Assembly (NCBI GenBank): GCA_004352715.1
Contig: SCFE01000010.1
Span: 352,440-416,439, forward strand
Source: Hofstenia miamia
Taxonomy: Eukaryota; Xenacoelomorpha; Acoela
DNA: 64,000 bases
Direction of reading: 5' to 3'
This document shows positions 47,481 to 59,159 of the stretch, one piece after another. The notes under the pieces are model-generated. The model did not search any database. It was not told the origin of the DNA and saw nothing but the letters and a program-made list of their open reading frames with translations. Both the position numbers and the translations under genes were made by a program. Each line of letters starts with the position of its first letter. The stretch's first letter is position 1.

Positions 47481-48008
47481 TAAAAAGTCCCGGTCGCCTC
47501 TATTCTATGTGTACTAAAATTAGTTTAGTGGCTTTAAAATGAATACGTAGAGTTTCGATTAATCTTTGCAAAAGTCGGGACAAAACAACAGGCAGATCAA
47601 GGATATAAGCCAAGATTGAACGGAATCATTTAGAACACTTTACAATGATTACTGTAGATATGATTTCAAAATGTTTGATATTTTCAATATTTTGTTCTAC
47701 AAATATGGAGCTAAGCTACCAAAAATGTTAACTTTGAGTTTGAAATTTGCTTAGAACCAGTAAATTTTTATTACTTGTAACGCTATGCGTGGTAATTTAC
47801 TTTAGTCAATATTAAATGTTTATTGAGAAAAAGAAATTCTGTACAGCATTTCTAATAAGATAAGAGATAAGATAAGACAATCTTTATTAAGAGAAGGTAA
47901 AGCAATTAATACAAACTGATGGCTTCTCAAAATAGCGTCATTAAAAAAAATAAAACAAAATCATACTATTTACAAACCTATACATTGCTAAGAAGGCTAA
48001 GAATAAGT

Positions 48009-51000
48009 CTACATTCTAGTAATTGTGTAATTGCTATTATAGAATTTGTACCCTGTCCAAGATCTTCCTGAGATGAATTTTTGCTTAAGAATAAATCTTT
48101 TCACACTATTTCGGAATTCTTTCAGTTTTGTAATATGCTTAATTTCGTTAGGTAGATTATTCCATTGCCTTGTGGCTACGTTTAAAAATGAATTTTCTTT
48201 GACTTTACGTCTGAACCTAGTGACAACATATTTCTTAGACCGTCTATTGAAAGTTTTCTTGAATTCAGGGAGATTTATCTTATCATAAGGCGGAATTTCG
48301 TTAGCAGCTTTGAAAAATAATGTAGCAATATTGATTTGTATTAATTGTTGAGAAGGACACGTTTCCAAAATATAATTTTTGGTGTTACTAGAGTTTCTTT
48401 TGCAAACATTTAAAGCCCATTTATATTGCAGCTGAAGTTTATTTATCAATGATGTGCTCAAATTTGAAAATAGTACACTCCCGTAATTTAGGTGGCTCAT
48501 AACAAATGCGTGGAATAGCTGAATTATTGCATGAGGAGGTAATAGGTCAGCAACCTGAGAAATAGTTCTTATGCCAGCAGCAATTTTTTTCTGTGTAGAT
48601 TTAATGTGCTCGGAAAAAGAAAGTTTTGAGTCAATTATTATTCCTAAATATTTGAAAGTATCACTTGTAGAAATAATTGCATTTTTTATAGTCAAATTTT
48701 TATTTGTATGCAAGTTATTGTTGAAAAAGGGGTTCATTATACAAAATTGCGTTTTCTCGGCATTAATGCGTAATTTGTGCATAGCGAAATAATGGCTTAG
48801 TGACTGGCAGTTGGATTCCACTTTTTTTATTGCAACATCTAATGACTTGTTGGCGGAAAATATACAGGTATCGTCTGCATATTGTATAAGATTGCAATTA
48901 GTATAAAAGTCCATATCATTGACATAGATATTAAACAGAAGAGGTCCAAGAATGGTTCCTTGCGGAACACCTTTTTCAATATACAGCCAGTCTGAAAGTA
49001 CTGAGTTGATTTTAACTCGTTGTTTCCTATTACTTAAGAAACTCGCAATTAAACTAGTACTATCGAGGGAGAATCCCATACGTTTTAGTTTTTTTATTAG
49101 TATGTCATGGTCGATTGAATCAAATGCCTTAGAGAGATCTAAGCATGCAATAGCAACATATTGTTGATCATCCAATGAATTTCGCCAGTTCTCTGTTGCC
49201 TGGATAAGTGCATCATTCGTTGAAAAACTTCTTCTAAATCCAAATTGGGTTGCAGAGAGCCGATTATGTTTTTTAATATGCTCGAACATTTGATTGAATA
49301 TTAGTCTTTCAAAAACTTTACTTATTGGGGTCGTGATTGAAATAGGCCTATAATTTAGTGGGCATGTTTCATCATTTTTTTTGTAAAGCGGAGTAACATG
49401 TGCTTCTTTTAAGCAGTCTGGGAATGTTTTGGATTTAATGCATTCATTAAAAATGTAGTTAAGAGGAATATTAATTAAGTGTGCGATTTCCTTAAGTATC
49501 CATGTGGGAATATTTGACGGCCCACTGGATTTGCCGGATTTTAATTTGTTTAAGGCTTTGAGCATTTCATAACTAGTCGTAAATCTAAAGGTAAAATCGT
49601 GTGCATAAAGCTTTTCATTTTCAATATATTTTACATTATCCCCAGAATAGTTGCCCAAATTTACGAAAGATTTGTTTAAAATATTGGAGATATGATAAGG
49701 ATCCTTCTGCAATTTGCCAGTCGTCTGTTATAGCTATGATCTTATTGGTGACACGTTTATTGCGATTTGTCAGATTATGAATAAAACTCCATTTAGATTT
49801 TTGGGATAGCATTCCATTATATTCTTTTTTTATGTACGTATTATAGGCCTTACGATTTGCTATGTTACAGATGTTTCTAGCTCTCTTGTAGCGGTTAAAA
49901 TTTCCTTCACATTGGTTATTTAAGAAATTTTTATATGCTTGATTTTTCGCGCGAATGAGTGTTTTACAGTCGTCGGTAATCCACTCCTTAGAATTTTTTG
50001 AGTTATCTTTTGCTTTAGAGTTATTAGGATTTAATAAAACACGTTGTTCAGGGCAATATAAGTTGACATAATATTCAAGAATTTTTAAAAGCTTACTCAT
50101 CATTGCATTGGGTTCGGTTGCTGTATAAACACATTGCCAGTTCTGATTTGAAAGTGCTAATTTTAGATTATTTAGATTATCCTTATTTCGAATACGGGTT
50201 GTAATCCATGTTTTCGATGTGTTTTCACTAGTCTTAGGTACACTGATTGATATTATGCAATGATCTGAGAAAGGGCATTCCGTTGAGTAAAATTTAAAAT
50301 TAAAATCAGATATTTCGGATGTAATGATGTAGTCGATTATTGTCTGAGAGTTATGAGTAAGTCTAGTGGGAATTTTCGTGTTTGCAGACTTCAAATTATA
50401 CGCATTTAGTAAAGAATCTAATTTTGATTTTTCAGAGCCGACAAGATAGTTAATATTCCAATCTCCGAGCAAGAGAACATCCTTATTTTCAGCACAAGCG
50501 ATGGATAATTCAGTTTCCATTTGTTTGATAAATTCTGTCAAATACTTTTTTGAAGGGCAATATGACACATTGAGTAATTGCTTTTTGTAATGGGAGGTTC
50601 TAATTGGATTATTTAATTCAATCCATAAACTTTCAAATTTAGAATTACAATTTGCGATATTATGTCGGAATTTTGGATTATATATTTTGGGAACAAGGAA
50701 TAAGACACCGCCACCTTTGACCTTTTCTAAGAAATTATTTAAAGCTCTATCCCTACGAAATAATTTGTAAATCGAACTATCAAATGACCAATTTGAATCA
50801 GGGTCATCGTTACACAACCAAGTTTCTGAAATTCCTATGATAGTTTCATTTTGGAAATTTGCCATAAACTGTCTAAATTGGTGGTATTTAGCAGCTAGAT
50901 TCTGAAAATTAATGTGGATATAATTAATCGAATTACTGGTGTTTAGTTTTGAGGCAAATGCTTCATAAAAAATGTTAGGACCCGGGTTTTTTTCTATTCC

Positions 51001-51150
51001 CTGTGAAGAGAGAAGATAAAATAATATCAAGGCATAGAAGAGGCATTTTTTAAAGCTTAACATAATAAGAGTCAATTTCATTTCGGTTAGATGTAGACGT
51101 ATTCTTAACCTGGATTTTACAATTACTTTATATAGTAAATTAATATGCAT
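48009..51150 (-). pseudogene. LINE ORF2: APE endonuclease and reverse transcriptase, one frameshift
   Basis: The N-terminus has a hydrophobic stretch (about 26-47) then GIEKNPGP (residues 51-58), a 2A-like motif. The APE endonuclease follows: INFQNLAAKY, GISETWLC, VLLLGDWNINYL, QTIIDYIITS and CPFSDHCIISI. In the second frame (49712-48009) the RT has KSSGPSNIPTWI, NYRPISITTPISKVFE, ACLDLSKAFDSIDHD (A), GVPQGTILGPLLFN (B), LIQYADDTCIF (C) and FKYLGIIIDSKLSFSEH. All catalytic residues are present. A 1-nt shift near 49,710 separates the two frames; it may be a sequencing error. Confidence 0.88.
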
Positions 51151-52177
51151 TATTAGATAAAACTAGTAAATTTCTTAACTGTGAAATTTCACTTGGTGAT
51201 AACTGCGGTGGTAAAGCGGCAACTTCTGAGTATAAGTGAGCGTACGTCGGTGATTTTTGTTGCGTTTGATTAATTAGAAAGTGGCGAAAATTAGGCGGTG
51301 TATAAAAAGAACGGTTCGCGCTTTGAGCTTTGGGAAACGAAGCTCGCATGGATCGAGGGGCACCAAAGAATTCTTTAATTAGTTTTGCAAGAGTTGCATA
51401 ACCAGCCTTCGAAAAGTGAATGTTGTCGCATGCGAATAGCCTTGGGTTCGGCAGGGCATTCAAAATAAAAGAGTTACAGTTTGGGAAAACAAAGTATCCT
51501 AGTGATTTGGAGTTTTGGTGCAGAAGAGTGTTCAGTTCGAATGCTTTACTGTTGAGGTGGCGATTGAATACAAATGGCGCAAGTTCTCCAAGAAATACTT
51601 TTGCATTTTCAAAAGTAGTCTTAACAGCTTCAATTAAATTTGTATACTTTTCTGTAAAATTCGATTTATTCTGCATTATATCATTACGACCAATTGTAAT
51701 GAGAATTTTTTTGACGAACGTTTCTTTCGGGTACTGCTTAATAACGCGTGTGAGTTCCTCAATTGTAGCCCCTGAGTAAGAGTGGACAGTGACTTTGTGA
51801 TTATTGATGAGGTGGTTAGCTCTAAGGTTTCTATACATTGACGATCCTAAGATTAAGAAGTCGGTGTGAGGCTTAATAGTTAGTGGCTTGAGGTTTCTGG
51901 TAACACGATCTAATTGTGGAGCTTGTGATGTGACAGCGTTATTAACATCAGGATGGGACTGGGTTGTGATGTCGGCGAGTGATTTGTCTCTTTCTTCGTC
52001 AGCAATGAATTTCCTTAGTAATTCATGAATAAGGAGTAGTTCGGACTTATCAAGTTCTAGAAAGGGGGCAACAAGTTCGCTGTGATTTGCGGAAGGCGAT
52101 AGTGAGGAATTCGTAAATGTTTTGAGAAAGGAGCAGTCGTGAGCATCGACTGCTCTGTGAGAAATCATCGTGGCCAA
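51140..52177 (-). CDS. LINE ORF1 with SGNH hydrolase-like domain
   Basis: 345 residues, open. After a Ser-rich N-terminus (about 1-110), a hydrolase-like domain follows: DFLILGSSMYRN (block I, GSS), YSGATIEEL, KKILITIGRNDIMQ (block III, GxND as GRND) and CDNIHFSKAGYATLAKL (block V, DxxH). CR1-family ORF1 proteins are known to carry such an esterase domain, proposed to act on membranes or RNP particles. The TAA stop overlaps the start of ORF2 by 11 nt. The start Met is the first in frame, but an earlier boundary cannot be excluded. Confidence 0.85.
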   Translation of the reverse strand: MATMISHRAVDAHDCSFLKTFTNSSLSPSANHSELVAPFLELDKSELLLIHELLRKFIADEERDKSLADITTQSHPDVNNAVTSQAPQLDRVTRNLKPLTIKPHTDFLILGSSMYRNLRANHLINNHKVTVHSYSGATIEELTRVIKQYPKETFVKKILITIGRNDIMQNKSNFTEKYTNLIEAVKTTFENAKVFLGELAPFVFNRHLNSKAFELNTLLHQNSKSLGYFVFPNCNSFILNALPNPRLFACDNIHFSKAGYATLAKLIKEFFGAPRSMRASFPKAQSANRSFYTPPNFRHFLINQTQQKSPTYAHLYSEVAALPPQLSPSEISQLRNLLVLSNNAY

Positions 52178-52359
52178 TGAAATGTTTAAAAGAATGAATG
52201 GGTCAAAAAAGCGAAAAATGGTGGAATTCTGTAAATCGACTTATGGCACGCAGTTCATTATGAAAAATGAATAAAAAATTTAATGCTAAAGACATCAACA
52301 AAATGTTTGTTAATATATTAAATGATTTGAATTTCAAACAATCTTGAATTTCTATTATA

Positions 52360-53150
52360 GATACTGAACGGCTTACATCACTAACAATGGATCAAGTATA
52401 TCATGCATTAAAAGATGTGAAAGGAGTATCAACAGCATCCGATGGGATGCCATATTGGTTTCTTAAAAAATCCGCATTTACTTACTCCAATGATTTACTA
52501 TATTTTTGAGAAATTATATAAAATAAAAATTTAGGACGAACTAGCATCAATATTGTCAATAACTTTTAGAAAAACTTGTGTCAAATACTCACATCAAATC
52601 TATAACGGTCGTTTACATATAAATCAGCATGGATGGAAAACAAATGGTACAACAACAAATGCCGTTATTGAAATATATAGTAGAATTCACTCATATAAAC
52701 ATGGAAATAATGTAAGTTTAATCAGCTTTGGTATCAAGAAAGCCTTTGACAATGTTAGTCTTAAATTTTTTAAGAAATATAACACATTTAAATTCATATA
52801 TCATTCATTAGCTCAATAGTTTTATTGGTGATCGACAACAAATCGTTACATACGATAACAGACTTCTAAATGTGAAAAAATCAACAAAGGTATTCCTCAA
52901 GATTTTGTTTTTGGCCTATTTCTATTAAATGCGAATCTTTAAACCTTACAAATTGATCTATTATTAAATATGCAGATGTTACACTGATTTGTCTTCCAAC
53001 TTTTGGAAAACTAAACTTAGCACATTCAATTAATGATAAGAGCAATTCTTGGTATGAAGAAGGCAAATTTGAAATCAATTTTAGACAATCATTGAACATG
53101 ATTATACCATTGAAAAGAAAATTTGTGATATCTAACATTGATTGCTATTC
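52360..53150 (+). pseudogene. LINE reverse transcriptase relic, plus strand
   Basis: Pieces in order: STASDGMPYWFLKKSA, SITFRKTCVKYSHQIYNGR, NVSLISFGIKKAFDNVSLKF (motif A) and INKGIPQDFVFGLFLLN (motif B, GIPQG degraded), then LLLNMQMLH in place of YADD. A different, older family from the element to its left; heavily interrupted. Confidence 0.65.
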
Positions 53151-53194
53151 TATTGTAAAAATGAAGTATCTTGTATTTATTAATTTATTTATTT

Positions 53195-53645
53195 TTTATT
53201 TCTTATACAGCTCACAATCCTTCTAGTAGAAGCTCTAGTGCGCTTATATACAAAATAATCTATAAATGTAACGTGTCAAGTTGCTCAAAAAAGAGATAGT
53301 GTTTGAGATCTTTCTTAAAAGTGGCAATGTGAATAGTTTAAGACCACCGAATGAAAAAGCAGAGAAATGAAGAACTTTAGTTCTACGAGAGTCACTGATG
53401 GCTGTAAATAGCATGGAGCCACATTTTTGTAGGCCTTCTGGACAAAGAGAAATACTATAAAAATAGTTCTCAACTTAATTTTGAGCCAATGCAGTTCAAT
53501 GATAGAGGGGGATATGTGCTCATTGTAGCCTAAACGGAAAATAAGACGCTCACAGCGATTTTGGACAACTTGTAGTTTCTTGATTTGGTAATCAGGAATA
53601 TCATTCATATGATTTAATTTAAACAACATATTGTTCAAGATTATA
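53195..53645 (-). pseudogene. CR1/L2-like LINE C-terminal fragment
   Basis: The minus-strand frame (53638-53315) reads YQIKKLQVVQNRCERLIFRL, SPSIIELHWLKIKLRTIFI and VAPCYL, the classic VQN-AAR-L / ELHWLP / AP-YL C-terminus of CR1/L2-type reverse transcriptases. The 3' part is closely similar to 8590-8940, showing two copies of one family in the window. Confidence 0.75.
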
Positions 53646-54400
53646 AAATATCAATAAAGAATTTATATACGAGTCAAAGCAAATTTATTGCTTAAATGTA
53701 TATAAAATGTATATAAAATCTATAAACTAACACATGACAAAAATATTAAAAAAAACTATTTTAATATGCAATACTAATTAAAGGTCAGTTTTAAAAGTAA
53801 TTTGACCATGCATTGAGTTTATTATCTATGCCCAATAATGCTTGCCCATTTAATAATATTTATATTTAATAATATTATATTTATATAATAATAAGAGTCA
53901 GAGCAAATTTATTGCGCAATATATGTATACAAGATCTACAAACTAACACATGAAAAAAAAATAAACATGAACAAATAACTACAAATTAATATGTACAATA
54001 TATAATAATATAATCAATGTTTGAGTGGATGTTTGTGTAGGTGCTCAATGGTGGATGTATGTTTCGAATGCATGAAGTGTATTACCGTCCCCTAATGTAT
54101 ACTGTTTTATTGGAATAATAAGAATAATAATAATAATAATAATAATGATAATAATAATAATTTATTTTAAGCCTTTGTATATTACAAAATAGTATAAAAA
54201 TATTTATTAAAATTTAAAGTAAATTGCTTTCCTATAGTTCTACTTAGTTTTAAATTGATATTACTTAGTTACAGACTTTATTCTTTGAATATCCAAATAC
54301 TAATTCTAATTTATATTTTCCTGAAATTCTTTAAATTAGATTCTTCTTAAATTTCAGATGATAATTCGTTCAATAGATCTATGCAGTAATTGATAAAGAC
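53646..54400. repeat. AT-rich block with a ~70-bp repeat and (AAT)n
   Basis: A 70-bp segment starting GAGTCAAAGCAAATTTATTG (53670) recurs as GAGTCAGAGCAAATTTATTG (53889), both ending in CTAACACATGA; possibly LINE 3' ends. An (AAT)n microsatellite lies at 54117-54165. No gene. Confidence 0.55.
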
Positions 54401-54759
54401 ATTATTCTTTTTGTAAGCTTAAATTTTCTATAGCACTTGATTCTAATATGTAGTTTTGATGAAAGTTATTCCTTTGATCTAATTTAAAAAATATTTGTAA
54501 TGATTTTAGTTTTTGTAAATAGTCTAATGAAAAATTATTGTAAATTTTTCTGATATTTTCTTGATTGCTATTTTCACAGATGATAGCCAAACTCTAATTC
54601 AACATTCTTTCTAACTTATTTTTTGATCTCTTACGCAAGTTTGTCAACAGACATGATGAATATAAATACTAAAATACAACACTAAAAGTAATAATCTTTT
54701 TTAATCAAGATAAAACTGAAATTTTATTCAGTTCATAAGTTAAACGGCAATGACGTCGG

Positions 54760-55800
54760 AAATTCTAACATCCTAAATAAAACTTTTAAAAAATCTTGGT
54801 AAATGCGATGGATATGACATAGAACACAATCTTTCAAATTACTATCACGCATCTCCTGAATTCAGTTTTCGCTACACTACTAGCTATGAACAGATCAAAT
54901 TAATTAATCGAATTAAATTAATAGATTCAGTGGCCCTTCAAATATTCCCTCATGGGCATTTTAATTTACAGCTAATCAAATTGCCAAACCATTTAATTTT
55001 ATATTTAATGAATGCATTAAGTATAGTATTGCGCCCGTTTTCAAGAAAAATGATCCATAATGTGACATGTATTAAGTTATAAATTGCAACTTAAATCTAT
55101 TGATACAGCTGTAAAAACCATTGAATTATTCTATTAAGTTGTGTAAACATTTCATGATGCATAAATTGGCTATTAACGTAAGGAAAATCGAATTTCACAT
55201 ACTAGTAACACTCAACGTACCCTTAGTATCAATAATGATTGCGCTAAGGCTGTAGATAACCTTAAATATTTAGATGTTATTTTTGGTTGAAAGTTACTAT
55301 TCAAAACTCAAATACATGTTATGGTGAAAAGGTTGGCTATGGGCGTTAATAGCATTTCTTACATTGCATACCAAAATGCTTTATGCATATTTTCTTAATC
55401 ATCACAGCTATGCTGATGTGCTATTCACAAATTTGAATGATTCCCTTCTTTGAAAACTTTAAATCCACTTCAAATAGGCTTTGAAAGTGTGCCAAAAAAC
55501 TTCAGCAAAACCAAAGATTACTCTACCGCAACTACACTTACCCCAAGATAGCGAATCATTTTTAATAACGTAGTAACCTTCATTAAGATAATAAATTTAA
55601 TCAAGTTTCCGAACTTTGGCGTCAATATCAGAGAGATCGAAAAAATTTGCTTGCTTTAAATTTCGTAAATTATTTTGAAACATTCTCTTATTAATAGTGT
55701 ACTCAGTATCTGGAAAATCCTTCCAATAGTAATTAAGAATAATAAGATAAGTAAATTCCTTAATCACATACTATTAACCATCAGAAACTGGTAATTTACC
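54760..55800 (+). pseudogene. Degenerate CR1-like LINE copy, plus strand
   Basis: GPSNIPSWAF, FNFIFNECIKYS and APVFKKNDP align with the RT start of the element at 47.9-52.2 kb, then AVDNLKYLDVIFG (thumb) and SVLSIWKILPIVIKNNK (C-terminus). Much of the palm is deleted. Its 3' end faces that of the next copy. Confidence 0.65.
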
Positions 55801-55899
55801 TTATAGCGTCATCAAATAAAAAATATTATGCTAATACATACAATAGATAAAACAATATATACAATAAATCTACCAGGCTAGGGATAAATTTCTATAAGG

Positions 55900-58720
55900 A
55901 TTTCAAGAACGAGATATTGTATAATCATCATTGTAAAATTTCTATCTTAGCCATGTTTTACCTGAGATATACCCTTGCTTAAGGAAAATTATAATGTGAT
56001 TCTTAAAAGCTTGAAGTTTTTCAATGTTCTTATATCTCTTTAGGTAGTGAGTTCCAAGTTCGTATAGCGGTATTAATGAATGATTGCTTCAAAACTTTTT
56101 CTCTGCATTTAGCGCAAGTAAAGTGTTTTGATCTGGAATTCTCCTTATGAATAAAACCAGGCATTGAAATAATATTATAAGGTGGTGATTTCTAAATGAG
56201 CTTAAAAACGTTAACATCGTGTGCCTTGGGAAAAGGATAGACCTAGAAATAAAGTACTTAGTTTGGGAAGAATTTTTCTTTGAAACATTTAGCACCAATA
56301 TTATTTAGATATCGAGTTTTCTATAAAACACATCTCTTAGATCAGTAAATAAAACATTTGCATAACTTAGGTGACTCATAATAAGTGAATGGAAAATTGA
56401 ATTATGGCACATGTTGGTAATTGCATTACTATCACTGACATGCTCTTTATACCTATGCCCAATTTTAGGATAATTGCATTATTGAGCATCAAAATTTAAC
56501 TTCTAGTCAAAAATACTCCTAAATGCTTAAAATTTTCTAGTTGGAACCTTAACATTATTAAGATTCAGGGTTATGCTGAAACATCGTAATTAGACATAGT
56601 CGGCTGCAAAATACAAAATTTTGTTATACTTTCATTTATGAGTAACTTGAAATACATTTACATAGTTTGCAATTATGTGCTACATATTGAATTGTTCATC
56701 GTCATCATTGGCAAATGGAATTAAGTTACAATCAGTTATCGTATGCATGTCATTTACATATATACTGAAACAGGGGGCCCTAAAATTCTCCCCGGAGAAT
56801 CGCTACTGCTCTGAAGTCTATGTTTTAAGTAGCTAGTTATCAAATTTCTGCTGCTGCTAGAAAATCCCATACTTGATAATTTTTTATTAATATTCAAAAG
56901 AATTGAATGCTTTAGAAAGATCTAAGCAGGCAATAGCTACGAATTTATTTGCATCTAGTCATGATCTCCTGTTTCCTGTAGTATTTAATAAGGCATCAGT
57001 AGTTGAAAAATTTTTACGAAATCCAAAGTGAGCTTTTGATAGTAGGTTGTACATATTGCGATGTTCCGTTATTTGATCATGAAATAATCGCTTGAATACT
57101 ATTCTAATGGGAGAAGTAATTGAAATTGGCCGATAATTTTTAGCATGAGACGGATCGTTTTTCTTAAAAATAGAAGTGATATGAGCAATTTTTTCAAATA
57201 ATCTGGAAAATAATTATTTTTATGCATTTGTTAAATATATAATTTAGGGGATTCTTAATAATAACTGCAGTGATTTTAAGTGTTCACTTAGAAATTATAG
57301 CAAATATGATTTGTTGGGCTTAAGCTTGAGAATTGCTTTTAAAGTAAAACGGAAACAAAATTCGGGGTAAACAAATTTGGCGCTTTGCCTTCATACTTAA
57401 TGACTGAATCATTGAATTTTGCTAGATTAATAAGTCTTGTTTAATTCGTTAGAAATTTCATAATCATCAGTAATGGTTTTTCCGTATGAATCTTTATTGG
57501 CATCAATAGAGGTCGATTTAGATTTCTTACTATTACTGATCTCATGAATTAGTTTCCATTTCATTTCTTATTTATTCGTTGTACGCCTTGCGATTTTGAA
57601 TGTTAGAGACATTTCTAGATTTTTTATATGAAGAAAATTTACTATAAGTTTGAGAATTTTTAATATTTTTAAATGCACATTTTTTTACAAATCAAAAAGC
57701 TTTTCATTTATCCAAGGTTTGTTATATGCAGATTTGTTTGAATTTCTTCTGAGAATTGAATTAATCATTACTTTTTTTCAAACCAAAATTTGTTGAGATA
57801 AAATTAAAAAATTTCTAGAAAATTGTCAACATTGTAGTTGAATTTGTTGCAGAATACACTGGAAGCCAATTTTTAAATAATTTATATTATCAGTAGCCCT
57901 TTCATAGATTTTTATCCACTTAGTAAAATTTTTAGTAGATGAATCACATTTAGAAAACTCGACAAATGTAATGCAGTGGTCAGGAAAAGGGCATTCGGTT
58001 GAATACAAATTATAATCCATTATTTGTATCAGAAATCACAATGTAATCAATTAATGTGTTACTCAAATATGTTATTCTAGTCGGTAAAGTTTAATTAGTC
58101 AATTATAAATTGAATGCATTTTAAAGTAGATCAATTTTGCAATGTTCATTAGTGTAAAAATAATTTCAGGTTCCAGTCTCCAAGCAGCATTAAATCTTAA
58201 CAAGCCAAAGATAATTCATTTTCTAATTGCTCAATGAACTGATTAGTGAATTTCTTATTAGAACAGTAAGATACATTTAACAACTGTTTTTAAATTGCGA
58301 ATTATTTATTTGATTATGCATTTCTAATCAAATTCGTTCGAAATTTGACGCTAGATTACTTTTGATATCATTGCGTAATTTAGGATTAAACGATTTCGGT
58401 ATTAGAAATAGAACACTCCCGCCCTTTGTTTTACCAAATTGGTTTGTTGAGTAATCTGTCTCTCCTGAATGCCGTATATGATTCATTTTTAAAAGACAAC
58501 ATATTGTCAAGATCTTGACTTCTTAACCAAGTTTCCGAAATTGCTAGTATGACATTCTTTTTAAAGCTTGAAATGAATTGTTTAAACAACATTTTCGATG
58601 CTAAGATATTGGAAGTTCAAATGTACATAGTTAAAAGAATTTTTTTATGATTTAGCTTTTGAAAATATGATTCATAAGTTAAAATCGGACCTGGATTAGT
58701 TTCTATACCGTATACAGTTA
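55900..58720 (-). pseudogene. Degenerate CR1-like LINE ORF2, minus strand
   Basis: Almost the full ORF2 order is visible in broken frames: GIETNPGP (58686-58709, the 2A-like motif), ILAISETWLRSQD, NLYSTECPFPDHCITFVEF (57826-58020), HFGFRKNFSTTDALLNTTGN, VAIACLDLSKAFNSF, CNLIPFANDD (YADD decayed), and a C-terminal LYELGTHYLKRYKNIEKLQA. An older copy of the same family as 47859-52260. ORF1 is not recognisable upstream. Confidence 0.75.
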
Positions 58721-59159
58721 ATAAGAAGAAATATATAATAGTTATTAATTACAATTTAATGCTGATAATAATCGAAAAAATGTGATTGATCGAGACCAAG
58801 AAACTTTTGCGTTTACTAGGAATAAATGGATTATAAACAGGAATATAGAAAGGCGTTGTCAAAAGTAAATTTGTTTCACACTTGTTAAAAGTAAAAATGA
58901 GATAATACCGTTTTGAAGTGAATTTAGCTTTGAGTTTACGGATATAGTAGTTTTTCCTTAGCTTGGGTGTTTGGAAACAGAAATATAATAATTCACACAA
59001 CATTGATAATATTAAGTCTTTTAAAAATTAGTTAAAACATTTTACTAAAACAAAATTATGTAACGGAAAAATCCTGACTGGGCTACAAATATTACAATAA
59101 TAATTAGACTATTTCACGCAACTAATTTAAAACCAAAATGAATTTATTATTACAAAATA

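Larger units (their letters stand above)
47859..52260 (-). mobile_element. Nearly intact CR1-like LINE
   Basis: Minus-strand element of about 4.4 kb with ORF1 (51140-52177), ORF2 (48009-51150), a short 3' UTR and a (TCTTA)n-type tail at 47859-47890. The 5' limit is approximate. Only one frameshift (near 49,710) interrupts the coding region, so it is by far the youngest element of the window. Related, decayed copies lie at 46410-47480, 54760-55800 and 55900-58720. The clade is inferred from the SGNH-like ORF1 and the motif pattern. Confidence 0.88.

Noticed and set aside
48046-49167. Plus-strand open frames across the intact LINE RT
   Set aside because: Antisense shadows of the well-supported minus-strand ORF2.
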